A stretch of DNA of 64,000 bases from an uncultured Selenomonadales bacterium (GCA_947165145.1 CAMUZG010000004.1:1-64000), one strand, 5' to 3'. Positions 42,070-51,127 are shown, counted from the first letter of the stretch. The notes: generated by a model from the letters alone, not told the origin. Translations and numbers: made by a program.

Positions 42070-42594
42070 CTACCGCGAATAGACAACGACGCGTTCACGT
42101 TCGCGCACACCGACGAGCCGACCTTCCACGCGCAGTTGACGCATGTTGTTGAGGCACTGCTCCAGATAATCTTCTTGCGCCATAAGATAATCTTCGTCGG
42201 GGAAAAAGTCGTCGTATTCCTCGATGAGCTTGTCACCGAAATAATTTGCCGCCAGCTCCGTCAACAGTGTCAGTTCCCGACAAGTGAGCGTTGCGACATC
42301 TCGACGAACATTCAAAAAGCACGTGCCGTAGACGCCCTCGACGTTGAGTTCAATTTTCGCACCGCTCAAGCCTTCGAGATGATGAAAAGTTTCGACGGAC
42401 TCCGCCACGTAGCTCAAAAAATTCTCGAAGTCGTTTTTGCTGAATTTCCCGTTCAGTGCAAAGGAGAATTCAAGCGTCTCGCCCTTTGACTCGTAAGTCA
42501 CTGATTGAACCGCAGGGAACACCACGAGAATCGACGCCAAAAGCCGCGTTGCGTCGGGATTGGGTTTCTTCGTTTTCTTCAGAAAATCAAACAC
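42070..42594 (-). CDS. Conserved protein of unknown function (174 aa) between rny and ymdB
   Basis: No family recognised. A cytoplasmic alpha/beta protein (SVTYESKGETLEFSFALNGK, FENFLSYVAESVETFHHLEG, ELTLLTELAANYFGDKLIEE) with a very acidic stretch (EEYDDFFPDEDYL) and a basic end (GRLVGVRERERVVVYSR). ATG 42594 follows AAAGGAGGT closely. Its place between rny and ymdB suggests a link to RNA turnover, but that is inference from position only. Confidence 0.72.
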   Translation of the reverse strand: MFDFLKKTKKPNPDATRLLASILVVFPAVQSVTYESKGETLEFSFALNGKFSKNDFENFLSYVAESVETFHHLEGLSGAKIELNVEGVYGTCFLNVRRDVATLTCRELTLLTELAANYFGDKLIEEYDDFFPDEDYLMAQEDYLEQCLNNMRQLRVEGRLVGVRERERVVVYSR

Positions 42595-42613
42595 CGCTTC
42601 AACCTCCTTTAAA

Positions 42614-42684
42614 TGAATTAGGAATTAGAAATGCGGAATGTGGAATTGATCTCGTAAACATTCCTAACTCCTAATTCCTAATTG
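42614..42684. repeat. Inverted pair of heptad tracts after rny
   Basis: A plus-sense GGAATTA/GGAATGT tract and a minus-sense tract face each other. AATTAGGAATTAG and CTAATTCCTAATT pair over 13 bp, so the transcript after rny could form a long hairpin. Confidence 0.65.
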
Positions 42685-42687
42685 AAA

Positions 42688-44232
42688 TTATTTTGCGTAG
42701 TCGACGACACGAACTTCGCGGATAATCGTCGCACGAACTTGACCAGGATAATCCAAATCTTTTTCGATTTTCTTGACGATGTCGTGAGCCAAAGTAACTG
42801 CCGCGTCGTCGTCGACTTTGTCAGGCTTGACCATGACGCGAATTTCGCGACCGGCTTGAATTGCAAAGCAACGTTCGACGCCCTCGAAGGATTCGGCAAT
42901 TTCCTCAAGCATTTTGAGACGTTTGAGATACATTTCGAGACTTTCACGACGTGCGCCAGGTCTGGCAGCGGAAACTGCATCAGCCGCCGCAACGAGAACA
43001 GCTTCAACGGAAGTAGCCTCAACGTCGCCGTGATGTGACGCGATTGCATTGACGACAACTTTGTTTTCGCGATAACGTTTCGCCAAATCTGCGCCAATCG
43101 TGACGTGAGGACCTTCGACTTCGTGATCAACCGCCTTGCCGATGTCGTGCAGGAGACCTGCGCGTTTTGCCAAGTTCACGTCAACGCCGAGTTCACTAGC
43201 CATGATTCCTGCAAGCGTCGCGACTTCGATTGAGTGATTCAAGACGTTTTGACCGTAGCTCGTGCGATATTTCAGGCGACCGAGCAGTTTAATGAGTTCG
43301 GGATGAATACCATGCACGCCGACTTTGAAAGTTGCCTGTTCGCCAGCTTCCTTCATGCGGTTTTCGACTTCGCGCTGAGCTTTCTCAACCATCTCTTCAA
43401 TACGGGCGGGGTGAATTCTTCCGTCCGAGATGAGTTTTTCGAGAGCGACGCGGGCGACTTCGCGTTTGACGGGATCGAATCCTGACAAGATTACAGCTTC
43501 GGGCGTGTCGTCGATGATTAGGTCAATGCCCGTCAAAGTTTCCAGCGTGCGAATGTTGCGACCTTCGCGACCGATGATTCGACCTTTCATATCGTCCGAA
43601 GGCAGGGCAACGACTGATACCGTTGTTTCGGTGACGTGGTCTGCGGCGCAACGTTGAATTGCCGTGCTCAAGATGTCGCGAGCTTTTTTATCGGCTTCGT
43701 CGCGGATTTGCGTTTCGTACTCCTTAATCTTGATTGCTTTGTCGTGCTTGAGATTTTCTTCAACTTCTTCCATTAAAATGGTACGCGCTTCTTCTTTGGA
43801 CAGGGCGGCAATTCGTTCGAGTTCAGCGTCCTCGCGTTCCTGCATTGCGTCGAGTTGAGCTTGTGATTCGTTCAAGCGAGCTTCCTTTTTGGTTAGAAGA
43901 AGTTCTTTTTTCTCCAGTGAATCCAGCTTCTTGTCAAGGTTCTCTTCTTTTTGCACCACGCGTCGTTCTTGGCGCGAAAGTTCGTTGCGGCGTTCTTTGG
44001 TGTCGCGGTCGAGATCCTGGCGCATTCTATGAATTTCTTCCTTAGCTTCCAGCATGGCTTCTTTTTTTTCAGCATTACTTTTTTCTCGTGCCTCGTCGAG
44101 GATGCGGCGTGCTTCGTCTTCCGCCGAGCCAATTTGAGCTTCGGCAGTACGTTTGCGTGCCGTATAACCGCCGAGTGCGCCGAGAACTATTGCGACGATG
44201 ACTGCTACGATTGTAATAGCGATAACACTCAC
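42688..44232 (-). CDS. rny: Ribonuclease Y
   Basis: Membrane-anchored endoribonuclease that starts mRNA decay in Firmicutes. Order: N-terminal membrane anchor ([20 protein letters not shown]), long coiled coil (about 30-190), KH domain ([20 protein letters not shown]), HD domain ([34 protein letters not shown]), C-terminal domain. The start is uncertain. The open frame reaches TTG 44259, but the promoter places transcription initiation there, so a start downstream is needed. GTG 44232 is offered; a site after GGGGGTGAG would demand a rare ATC. Length about 514 residues. Confidence 0.93.
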   Translation of the reverse strand: MSVIAITIVAVIVAIVLGALGGYTARKRTAEAQIGSAEDEARRILDEAREKSNAEKKEAMLEAKEEIHRMRQDLDRDTKERRNELSRQERRVVQKEENLDKKLDSLEKKELLLTKKEARLNESQAQLDAMQEREDAELERIAALSKEEARTILMEEVEENLKHDKAIKIKEYETQIRDEADKKARDILSTAIQRCAADHVTETTVSVVALPSDDMKGRIIGREGRNIRTLETLTGIDLIIDDTPEAVILSGFDPVKREVARVALEKLISDGRIHPARIEEMVEKAQREVENRMKEAGEQATFKVGVHGIHPELIKLLGRLKYRTSYGQNVLNHSIEVATLAGIMASELGVDVNLAKRAGLLHDIGKAVDHEVEGPHVTIGADLAKRYRENKVVVNAIASHHGDVEATSVEAVLVAAADAVSAARPGARRESLEMYLKRLKMLEEIAESFEGVERCFAIQAGREIRVMVKPDKVDDDAAVTLAHDIVKKIEKDLDYPGQVRATIIREVRVVDYAK

Positions 44233-44262
44233 CCCCAAAAAAATTTTTTTGAATACCAAGGT

Positions 44263-44291
44263 ATTTTATAGATTGTGGCGTGATATGTCAA
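44263..44291 (-). promoter_or_regulatory. Promoter of rny
   Basis: On the minus strand TTGACA (44291-44286), 17-bp spacer, TAAAAT (44268-44263). Confidence 0.75.
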
Positions 44292-44313
44292 ACACTTTTG
44301 CCGCGAAAAAAGC

Positions 44314-44343
44314 TTGCGGGCGGCGGCGTGGAATTGATATAAT
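44314..44343 (+). promoter_or_regulatory. Promoter of the hisC-hisB leader
   Basis: TTGCGG (44314-44319), 18-bp spacer, TATAAT (44338-44343). It is followed by a leader of about 270 nt before hisC. Confidence 0.6.
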
Positions 44344-44405
44344 CGCGGCGGGTTTTACGGTCTTGAACGTCCGAAGTTTTTAATTTCGATTAAGTTTTGA
44401 TGATC

Positions 44406-44569
44406 AACTTTTCTTTGCTTGTCCAAAGAAAAGTTGCAAAAGAAAAGACACCTCGCAGGGGCGTTCAAGTCTTCACGACATCAACGTTGAGACTACCCGT
44501 AGCTCGTGATTGTCGCCTTCGAAAACATCCTGTTTTCTGGGCGACGGGCGGCCGTCATCCATGACGGCC
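44406..44569 (+). other. Three hairpins in the hisC leader
   Basis: H1 (44406-44435): AACTTTTCTTTG and CAAAGAAAAGTT, 12 bp perfect with a 6-nt loop. H2 (44512-44545): GTCGCC/GGCGAC outside AAAACA/TGTTTT. H3 (44550-44569): GGCCGTCAT/ATGACGGCC, 9 bp perfect with a 2-nt loop. No T-box sequence or run of His codons is visible, and none is followed by a T run, so a terminator or attenuator is not shown. Confidence 0.5.
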
Positions 44570-44619
44570 TCAAAGTTCGTCAGCTAACTTTAATCATTGA
44601 ATTGGAAGAGGTTTTGGAA

Positions 44620-45678
44620 ATGTTGTCTTATCGAAGAGGTTTGGACGCCATGCCTTCATATGACGGCGTGGAAAAAAATTATCGCATCAAGGTCAATGCC
44701 AACGAGTCCACGATGAATTTGCCGCCGCTTGTCGAGGAGCGTGTTTTGAATCGTTTGGCGTCACTGGCTTTCAATCGCTATCCCAACGAGGAATATTATT
44801 CGCTCGTTGAACAGATTGCCAAAAATTTTTCAGTCGAACCGGCGCAAATTTTGTTAGGTGGCGGCTCCAGCGAGATTATCGAAAAAGTTTTTCACGCGTT
44901 CGGCGGCGCAGGTCAACGCGTCGTCTTCCCGCAACCAAGTTTCTCCATGTACAAAATTTACGCCAAAGCTGCTGAATCCGACGGCGTACCGTTCGACTTG
45001 GACGAGAATTTTAATCTTGACGTGGACGCTTTTATCAGCAAAGTCCGCGAAGTCGGCGCAAGTCTCGCTGTCGTCTGCAATCCGAACAATCCCACGGGCA
45101 ATGCTTTGACACCCGCGCAGGTCGAAAAAATTGTCGTGTCGATTGATTGCGCGTTCCTGCTCGACGAAGCTTACGTTGAGTTCTACGGACGTTCGGCGGT
45201 CAATCTCGTCGCGAAATATCCGAACTTGCTTGTTGCCCGAACATTTTCCAAAGCTTACGGTTTGGCGGGCGCACGCGTCGGCTACATGATTGCTCAAGCC
45301 GAAGTCACGCGCATGGTCAACAAAACTTTTATGCCCTATCACATGAACAAATTGAGCTTGGCGACGGCGGACATCGTTTATCAAATGCGCGACGAATTTG
45401 TTCCACGGCTACAGTTCATCATCAACGAACGCAATCGTCTTGCCGAACTGCTGAAAAATCTGCGCGGCGTCGAAGTCTTCCCGTCCGAGACGAACTTTTT
45501 GCTGATTCGCCTTGAACGTGCGGAAGAACTCAAAAATCATCTGGAATCGCTGGACATTGGAATCCGATATTTCGCGCCGAGTGCTTTTGGCTTGAAAAAT
45601 TGTCTGCGAATTTCAATCGGCACGCAAATCGAGAACGATACGGTTTTCGCGGCGATAAAAAATTTTTTGGGAGATTGA
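44620..45678 (+). CDS. hisC: Histidinol-phosphate aminotransferase
   Basis: PLP-dependent aminotransferase of histidine synthesis, converting imidazole-acetol phosphate to histidinol phosphate. Motifs: NANESTMNLPPLVEERVLNR, LGGGSSEIIEKVFHAFGG, VVCNPNNPTGNALTPAQVEK, FLLDEAYVEFYG, and the PLP lysine in ARTFSKAYGLAGARVGYM. The length is 352 residues from ATG 44620, which has GGAAGAGG upstream; the frame is open earlier, through the hairpin leader. hisB follows after 3 bp. Confidence 0.93.
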   Translation: MLSYRRGLDAMPSYDGVEKNYRIKVNANESTMNLPPLVEERVLNRLASLAFNRYPNEEYYSLVEQIAKNFSVEPAQILLGGGSSEIIEKVFHAFGGAGQRVVFPQPSFSMYKIYAKAAESDGVPFDLDENFNLDVDAFISKVREVGASLAVVCNPNNPTGNALTPAQVEKIVVSIDCAFLLDEAYVEFYGRSAVNLVAKYPNLLVARTFSKAYGLAGARVGYMIAQAEVTRMVNKTFMPYHMNKLSLATADIVYQMRDEFVPRLQFIINERNRLAELLKNLRGVEVFPSETNFLLIRLERAEELKNHLESLDIGIRYFAPSAFGLKNCLRISIGTQIENDTVFAAIKNFLGD

Positions 45679-45681
45679 GAA

Positions 45682-46266
45682 ATGCGAATCGGCAAACTTA
45701 ATCGCACGACGAACGAGACCCGCATTGACGTTGAACTGAATTTGGACGGCACGGGCGTCACGGAAATTTCGTCGGGAATCGGATTTTTCGACCACATGCT
45801 GAATTTGTTCGCGGCTCACGGTCAATTTGATTTGAAGGTCAACTGCGCGGGCGATTTGCACGTCGACGGTCACCACAGCGTCGAAGACATCGGAATTGCT
45901 TTAGGCGCGGCGTTGAAATCGGCACTCGGCGACAAACGCGGCATCACGCGCTACGGAACTTTTTTTCTGCCTATGGACGAGACGTTGGCTTTGGTGAGTT
46001 TGGACATCAGCGGGCGACCGTTCCTTGTCTGCGAAATCGGCGAGCTTACTCCGATTATCGGCACATTCGACACCGAGCTTGTCGAAGAATTTTTGCGGGC
46101 ATTTGCCTTCAACGCCGGCTTGACATTGCACGCGAAAATTCTTTACGGCAAAAATTCTCATCACAAAGTCGAGGCGATATTCAAAGCTCTCGGTCACGCG
46201 CTCAAAACGGCTGTCACTGTCGACGACAAAATTTGCGGCGTCCCTTCAACTAAGGGTGTGCTTTAA
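45682..46266 (+). CDS. hisB: Imidazoleglycerol-phosphate dehydratase
   Basis: Dehydrates imidazole-glycerol phosphate to the acetol, the substrate of HisC encoded just upstream. This is the monofunctional 194-residue form. Metal-binding His/Glu motifs: GIGFFDHMLNLFAAHGQFDL, DLHVDGHHSVEDIGIALG, and the second half FAFNAGLTLHAKILYGKNSH followed by HKVEAIFKALGHAL. Other his genes are not in the window. The ATG has GATTGAGAA upstream. Confidence 0.96.
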   Translation: MRIGKLNRTTNETRIDVELNLDGTGVTEISSGIGFFDHMLNLFAAHGQFDLKVNCAGDLHVDGHHSVEDIGIALGAALKSALGDKRGITRYGTFFLPMDETLALVSLDISGRPFLVCEIGELTPIIGTFDTELVEEFLRAFAFNAGLTLHAKILYGKNSHHKVEAIFKALGHALKTAVTVDDKICGVPSTKGVL

Positions 46267-46284
46267 TCGAAAGGAGATTTTATC

Positions 46285-46701
46285 ATGGAAAAAACTTTGG
46301 TGCTCATCAAGCCGGACGCGTTCGGCAAAAATCATTCGGGCGACATTCTCAAGCTGTACGAAGACGCTGGCTTTAAAATCGTCGCGGCAAAAGTCATGCA
46401 GATGACCGTTGCTCTTGCCGCAAAACATTACGTCGAACATATCGGCAGACCGTATTATCCCGCGCTGGTTGAATTCATGACGAGTGCTCCGCTTATGGCT
46501 GTGGTTCTGAGCGGCGACAACGTGATTAAAAAAGTTCGCGAACTCAACGGCGCAACCAATCCCGCCGAGGCAGCTGAAGGCACAGTCCGCAAACTTTTCG
46601 CTGAGGACAAGACGCATAACGCCGTGCACGCCTCCGACAGTCCCGACAGTGCCGCGCGTGAGATTCCGATTTTCTTCAGCGCATGTGAAATTTTCGACTG
46701 A
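46285..46701 (+). CDS. ndk: Nucleoside diphosphate kinase
   Basis: Balances nucleoside triphosphate pools by phosphate transfer through an active-site His. The 138-residue protein matches the family: MEKTLVLIKPDAFGKNHSGD, the HYVEHIGRPYYPALVEFMTS substrate loop, VVLSGDNVIKKVRELNGATN, and NAVHASDSPDSAAREI with the phospho-His. AAAGGAG precedes the ATG. A heptad tract follows the stop codon. Confidence 0.97.
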   Translation: MEKTLVLIKPDAFGKNHSGDILKLYEDAGFKIVAAKVMQMTVALAAKHYVEHIGRPYYPALVEFMTSAPLMAVVLSGDNVIKKVRELNGATNPAEAAEGTVRKLFAEDKTHNAVHASDSPDSAAREIPIFFSACEIFD

Positions 46702-46709
46702 GCCAACAC

Positions 46710-46749
46710 AATTCCAAATTCCAAATTCCTAATTCCTAATTCCACATTG
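46710..46749 (-). repeat. Degenerate 7-bp tandem repeat tract 6
   Basis: On the minus strand five units GGAATGT/GGAATTA/GGAATTA/GGAATTT/GGAATTT between ndk and the chemoreceptor gene; the longest tract in the window. Confidence 0.75.
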
Positions 46750-46769
46750 TTAGAAGGGCGGCGATTTTC

Positions 46770-48467
46770 TTGAGTTCTTTAACAATCCGACAAAAGCTGA
46801 ATTTGATTTTTGCTGTGCTGATTGTGGTGTTCGTCCTGGTGAGCGTATACTCAGCTTACGCGCTGAACAAAATCAACGAAGGCGCAATGCGAATAGCCAC
46901 AACCCATTTGCTCAGCGTGCTAGTTGCCTCCGACAACGGCAAGGCAATGGAGCAATATCGCCAACTGGAATATTCAATCGTCACGGCACCCAATTTGATA
47001 AGTCGTTCCTACGCCGAAAAAAAAGCCGGTAAACTCGCCGACCAAATCGATATAACTTTTAACACGCTGGAAAGCAACATGCAGGGCAAACAAGATGACA
47101 ATTTGCACTCGTTGCGGCAAGAATGGTCGTCGTATAGAAGTCAGTTGCAAAATATCATCGTGCTGTCTAATGACAATCAATCTGCCCAAGCCGCCGCCAT
47201 ACTCGACAATTCGCTGAACAATTTTGAACACATGTCGGATTTGCTCGTCAAAGTCATTGACGCCCGCAAAGATTTCATCAACGCCGAAACTAAAGCCGCC
47301 GCCGCCGAATACGACTTGACAAGATGTATCCTCGTTGTTTCGGTAATTTTAGTCATTCTGATTTCGGTTTCAATGGCGTTCTATCTGAGCCGCTCAATTA
47401 ACACTTCGATTCGTTATCTCATGGAAATTGCTGACCACATTGCTAAAGGAAATTTGACGGCAGACGTGACGCCCAAGAGCAACGACGAATTCGGGACGCT
47501 CACCAACGCTTTCGGCGAAACGGTTAAAGAACTCAAATCGCTCATCAAAGACATAATGTCGACTGCCGACAATCTCGTTAACTTCTCTGAGCAGCTCACG
47601 TCCAACGCCGACCAATCTGCGCTGGCAACTCAACAAGTCGCAACTTCGATTGAAAACGTCGCGTTCAACATGAACAAGCAGGGCGATCAAGTCAATTCGT
47701 CCGTCGTGGAAATTAACAACATGACGGAAGACATCGCCGCCTTTGAAAAATTATCCGAGCAATCTTCCAAAGCCGCCAATGACGTTGCTGACATTGCTCA
47801 AGCCGGACGCGTCGCCGTTTCAAGCGCAGTTTCTCAAATGGAAACGATTGCCGTATCCGTCACCGAGTCTGCGGAAGTCATTCGTCAACTTGCGGAGCGT
47901 TCCGAAGAAATCAGCCAAATTTCCGACACAATCAGCGGCATTGCTGAACAGACGAATTTACTTGCGCTCAACGCCGCGATTGAAGCTGCTCGCGCCGGTG
48001 AACACGGTAAAGGTTTTGCTGTCGTCGCCAATGAAGTTCGCAAACTCGCTGAAGGTTCGGCAATGGCAGCGTCCAAAATCGCCGAATTGATTCGCATTAT
48101 CCAAGACGACACGACCAAAGCCGTCGAACGCATGGAGCAAGGTACTCAAGACGTTCAAAGCGGCAAAAGCATTGTCGACAAGGCGGGCGATTCGTTCAGC
48201 ACGATTGTTCAAGCCGTTATCGGTCTCACCAAAAACGCCGAAATTATTTTGCACGCCGCGCGCTCTTCGTCCGAGAAAATCAACAAACTCGTTTCGGTCA
48301 TGGACGAACTTAACAAAACCAGTGCCGCCGTCTCGCAGGAAGCTGAATCAGTTTCCGCCGCGACCGAACAACTTTCCGCCTCGATGGACGAAATTGCTGG
48401 AGCCAGTAAAAATATGTCGGACATGGCGCAGAAGTTGAAAGACTCAACTGCGCAATTCAAGTTGTGA
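46770..48467 (+). CDS. Methyl-accepting chemotaxis protein
   Basis: A transmembrane chemoreceptor of 565 residues. First membrane segment about 11-31 ([20 protein letters not shown] region), periplasmic four-helix-bundle sensor (about 32-190), second membrane segment ([20 protein letters not shown]), HAMP, and signalling domain with the conserved tip [20 protein letters not shown] followed by [16 protein letters not shown]. The start is TTG 46770 with AGAAGGGCGG upstream. The next gene, a sugar-binding lipoprotein, begins 10 bp after the stop, suggesting that the pair senses one ligand. Confidence 0.95.
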   Translation: MSSLTIRQKLNLIFAVLIVVFVLVSVYSAYALNKINEGAMRIATTHLLSVLVASDNGKAMEQYRQLEYSIVTAPNLISRSYAEKKAGKLADQIDITFNTLESNMQGKQDDNLHSLRQEWSSYRSQLQNIIVLSNDNQSAQAAAILDNSLNNFEHMSDLLVKVIDARKDFINAETKAAAAEYDLTRCILVVSVILVILISVSMAFYLSRSINTSIRYLMEIADHIAKGNLTADVTPKSNDEFGTLTNAFGETVKELKSLIKDIMSTADNLVNFSEQLTSNADQSALATQQVATSIENVAFNMNKQGDQVNSSVVEINNMTEDIAAFEKLSEQSSKAANDVADIAQAGRVAVSSAVSQMETIAVSVTESAEVIRQLAERSEEISQISDTISGIAEQTNLLALNAAIEAARAGEHGKGFAVVANEVRKLAEGSAMAASKIAELIRIIQDDTTKAVERMEQGTQDVQSGKSIVDKAGDSFSTIVQAVIGLTKNAEIILHAARSSSEKINKLVSVMDELNKTSAAVSQEAESVSAATEQLSASMDEIAGASKNMSDMAQKLKDSTAQFKL

Positions 48468-48477
48468 GGTGTTTGAT

Positions 48478-49500
48478 ATGCGGAAAATTTTTTTGGCAAT
48501 ATGTTTGGCGGTCTGCACACTTTTAACGGGTTGCGCAGATGATGGCGGTCAGAAAAACACCGTGCAACTTTTGTTCCCCGACCCGAACAGCGGCATTTGG
48601 AAATATATCGGCGAATTGTGCGCACAACTCCTGCGTGAAGCCAATTACGAAGTCGAACTTCATCACTGTACCAACGCCGCAACTCAAATCGAACAAATCA
48701 AAGAGGCTGTCGAGAAAAATCCCGCCGCGATAGTTATCGGTGCGCAGGATACAGGTGCTCTCGGCGAAGCGTTGGCTCTTGCTAAAGAAAACGGTATTCC
48801 CGTCATTGCTTACGACAGATTGATTATGCACACCGACGCCATTTCTTATTACGCTTCGTTCGATAACACTTCCGTCGGCGAATTTCAAGCGCGGTACGTC
48901 GAAGAGAAACTCAATCTCAAAAGCGGCGCGGGTCCGTTCACGATAGAATTTATCGCGGGCTCTGCTGACGATACAAACGCTCCGCTGTTCTTCAACGGTG
49001 CTTACGATTATTTAAAACCGTACATCGACAAAGGTCAGCTCGTCGTCGTTTCGGGTCAACAAGATTTCAGAACGGTCGCAACGGACGGTTGGAAGCCCGA
49101 AAACGCTCAGCGGCGCATGACGGAAATTTTGCAGAAATATTATTCGGGCGGCAAGTCGCTGAATGTCGTTGTCGCCGCGAATGACGATTTGGCAGGCGCA
49201 TTGATTCAAGCTCAACAAAGCGTCGGCTACAGCGGTGCACCGACAATTTTGACGGGACAAGATGCGGGCGCGAACGGTATCGCGAACATAAAATCCGGCA
49301 AACAATCCATGACGATTTACAAAGATCCCGAAGTTCTTTGCGGCAAAATTGTTCGCATGGTGAAAGCCGTCGTCGAAGGCAGTCAGCCCGCAATCAACGA
49401 CGTGACCAATATCAAAAACGACGTGATGACCGTGCCGTCGTACTTGTGCATTCCAATGATTATCGACAGCACGAACGTAAACATCGTCAAGAAATTTTAA
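48478..49500 (+). CDS. Sugar-binding periplasmic lipoprotein (RbsB/XylF-like)
   Basis: A 340-residue solute-binding protein. It has a lipoprotein signal (IFLAICLAVCTLLTGCADD, lipobox LTGC) and a type I periplasmic-binding fold: TVQLLFPDPNSGIWKYIGEL, AAIVIGAQDTGALGEALALA, GIPVIAYDRLI, NVVVAANDDLAGALIQAQQS and GAPTILTGQDAGANGIANIK. It resembles xylose or multiple-sugar binding proteins. No permease or ATPase gene is adjacent; the neighbour is a chemoreceptor, so a sensing role is plausible. ATG 48478 has GAGGTG upstream; the frame opens slightly earlier at GTG 48469. Confidence 0.9.
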   Translation: MRKIFLAICLAVCTLLTGCADDGGQKNTVQLLFPDPNSGIWKYIGELCAQLLREANYEVELHHCTNAATQIEQIKEAVEKNPAAIVIGAQDTGALGEALALAKENGIPVIAYDRLIMHTDAISYYASFDNTSVGEFQARYVEEKLNLKSGAGPFTIEFIAGSADDTNAPLFFNGAYDYLKPYIDKGQLVVVSGQQDFRTVATDGWKPENAQRRMTEILQKYYSGGKSLNVVVAANDDLAGALIQAQQSVGYSGAPTILTGQDAGANGIANIKSGKQSMTIYKDPEVLCGKIVRMVKAVVEGSQPAINDVTNIKNDVMTVPSYLCIPMIIDSTNVNIVKKF

Positions 49501-49591
49501 AACTTTTAATGCGGGATAAAATCTTTCCGATAAAGAATTTGAGAACAAATACACAAGGACGTTAAACAAATACAAAGGGGATGCATTTCAG

Positions 49592-50383
49592 ATGATGAGA
49601 TCGCTTTGGTCTGCGGCGTCGGGCATGAAGGCGCAACAGACAAATATGGACGTGGTCGCGCACAATATCGCGAACGTCAACACTTACGGCAATAAAAAAG
49701 TCCGCGCAGAGTTCCAAGACTTGCTCTATCAAACACTTCGCGACGCAGGTGGAACATCAGGCAACGGCACGCAATATCCTCAAGGCTTGCAAATCGGTTT
49801 GGGCGTCAGAGTCGCCGCAACGAACAGAGTTTTCACGCAAGGACCATTGCAGACGACAGATCGCCCCGCTGACATCGGCATTCAAGGCGAAGGCTTCTTC
49901 CAAATTCAGTTGCCCGACGGCACAACGGCTTACACGCGCGACGGCTCATTTAAACTCGATTCAAACCGCCGACTTGTCACAAGTGAAGGCTATCTGCTTA
50001 TCCCGAATATCACGCTTGACGAAAACGCCTCAATCGACACCTTAGTTATCAGCACGGACGGGCGCGTATCGGATACACCTGCGGGCGGCGAACAAACTGA
50101 AATCGGGCAGATAAATCTTGTGCGCTTCATCAATCCCGAAGGTCTTTTCTCCTACGGCAAAAATCTTTTCCTGGAGACAACGGCGTCGGGAGCACCGATT
50201 GAAAGCGAACCCGGTCAAGACGGCGCAGGCGTCCTTGCACAAAATACGTTGGAGATGTCAAGCGTGCAAATCGTCGAAGAAATGGTCAACATGATCGTCG
50301 CGCAACGTGCCTACGAATCAAACTCCAAAGCCGTCACGACCTCAGATTCAATGCTTGAGATTGCTAACCAGTTGAAACGCTAA
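49592..50383 (+). CDS. flgG: Flagellar distal rod protein FlgG
   Basis: Builds the distal rod that crosses the periplasm, inside the P and L rings. The 263-residue protein has the rod-family N-terminus (SLWSAASGMKAQQTNMDVVA, then HNIANVNTYGNKK), the FlgG-specific middle (DIGIQGEGFFQIQLPDGTTA, YTRDGSFKLD) and the C-terminal heptad helix (QRAYESNSKAVTTSDSMLEI, ending ANQLKR). ATG 49592 or 49595 could start; AAAGGGGATG lies upstream. flgA follows after 16 bp. Confidence 0.97.
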   Translation: MMRSLWSAASGMKAQQTNMDVVAHNIANVNTYGNKKVRAEFQDLLYQTLRDAGGTSGNGTQYPQGLQIGLGVRVAATNRVFTQGPLQTTDRPADIGIQGEGFFQIQLPDGTTAYTRDGSFKLDSNRRLVTSEGYLLIPNITLDENASIDTLVISTDGRVSDTPAGGEQTEIGQINLVRFINPEGLFSYGKNLFLETTASGAPIESEPGQDGAGVLAQNTLEMSSVQIVEEMVNMIVAQRAYESNSKAVTTSDSMLEIANQLKR

Positions 50384-50399
50384 GTTGATTTGATGTGAT

Positions 50400-51113
50400 A
50401 TGAAAAGAATATTTTTTGTCGCGGCACTGCTCTTGATGTTGAGCTTGATGCCGCGAACTTTTGCTTATACGGTAAGTGGCGTCCAAATTCAAACTCTCGC
50501 GATTGAGGCAGTGGAAAAAGCTTTGGCTGACCGCGGCGAATTTCGTCGACACGAAATTTTTTTCACGTCAACACCACCAGATCTCAAGCTGCCTGAAGGT
50601 ATCGTCGACGTTAAGTCGGAGATTCCCGCCGATATAAATTACGCAAGCTTGACGCCCGTGCGAACAAGCGTTTACGTCAACGGCAGACTGTACCGCACGA
50701 TAAGTTTGACGGCGAAGATTAGAGTTTATGACACGGTGCTCGTCGCCAATCACGATTTGCGAATTGAAGTTGCCGTAAGCGCGAACGACTTCCGCACAGC
50801 TGAAATTGCCGTCGACGGTCGTAACGAATACATCAAAGACGTTAAAGAAGTTGTCGGGCTCGTGCCGCACAGATTTATTCGCGCAGGTTCGCCCGTCACG
50901 CTGTCTTACTTTCAACAGCCCGTCGCCGTCAATGCGGGTCAACGCGTCAACATCGTCATAAAGTTCAACGGAATCAAGGTGATTGCTCGCGGTATCGTGA
51001 TGACGCGCGGGCGTATCGGCTCAATCGTCAAAGTCAAGAACGAGAGCTCCGAAAAAATTCTTACCGCCAAAGTCATTGACTCCCAGACAGTCGAAGTGAC
51101 TATGGCAACGTGA
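50400..51113 (+). CDS. flgA: FlgA, P-ring assembly chaperone
   Basis: Periplasmic chaperone for assembling FlgI into the P ring. The 237-residue protein has a signal peptide (MKRIFFVAALLLMLSLMPRT, then FAYT), an N-terminal beta domain, and the C-terminal SAF domain (VVGLVPHRFIRAGSPVTLSY, VAVNAGQRVNIVIKFNGIKV, GSIVKVKNESSEKILTAKVI). The last codons MAT and the TGA stop lie inside a palindromic repeat copy, so the repeat has set the C-terminus. No strong ribosome site is seen; the ATG is 17 bp after flgG. Confidence 0.92.
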   Translation: MKRIFFVAALLLMLSLMPRTFAYTVSGVQIQTLAIEAVEKALADRGEFRRHEIFFTSTPPDLKLPEGIVDVKSEIPADINYASLTPVRTSVYVNGRLYRTISLTAKIRVYDTVLVANHDLRIEVAVSANDFRTAEIAVDGRNEYIKDVKEVVGLVPHRFIRAGSPVTLSYFQQPVAVNAGQRVNIVIKFNGIKVIARGIVMTRGRIGSIVKVKNESSEKILTAKVIDSQTVEVTMAT

Positions 51114-51127
51114 CGTTGCATCTAATG
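51103..51127 (+). repeat. Palindromic repeat copy at the end of flgA
   Basis: GGCAACGTGACGTTGC followed by ATCTAATG; the TGA at its centre is the flgA stop codon. Confidence 0.85.

Noticed and set aside
44344-44619. T-box or His attenuator controlling hisC
   Set aside because: No T-box consensus, no run of His codons in a leader peptide, and no U-tract terminator.
49500-49591. Sigma-28 promoter before flgG (TCCGATAA near 49526)
   Set aside because: The -10-like element is close to consensus, but no TAAA/GTTT-type -35 lies at the required spacing; the nearest TAAAACTT is about 20 bp away.
18192-51127. CRISPR array made of the recurring palindromes
   Set aside because: Copies are kilobases apart, in both orientations, with no regular spacers and no cas genes.
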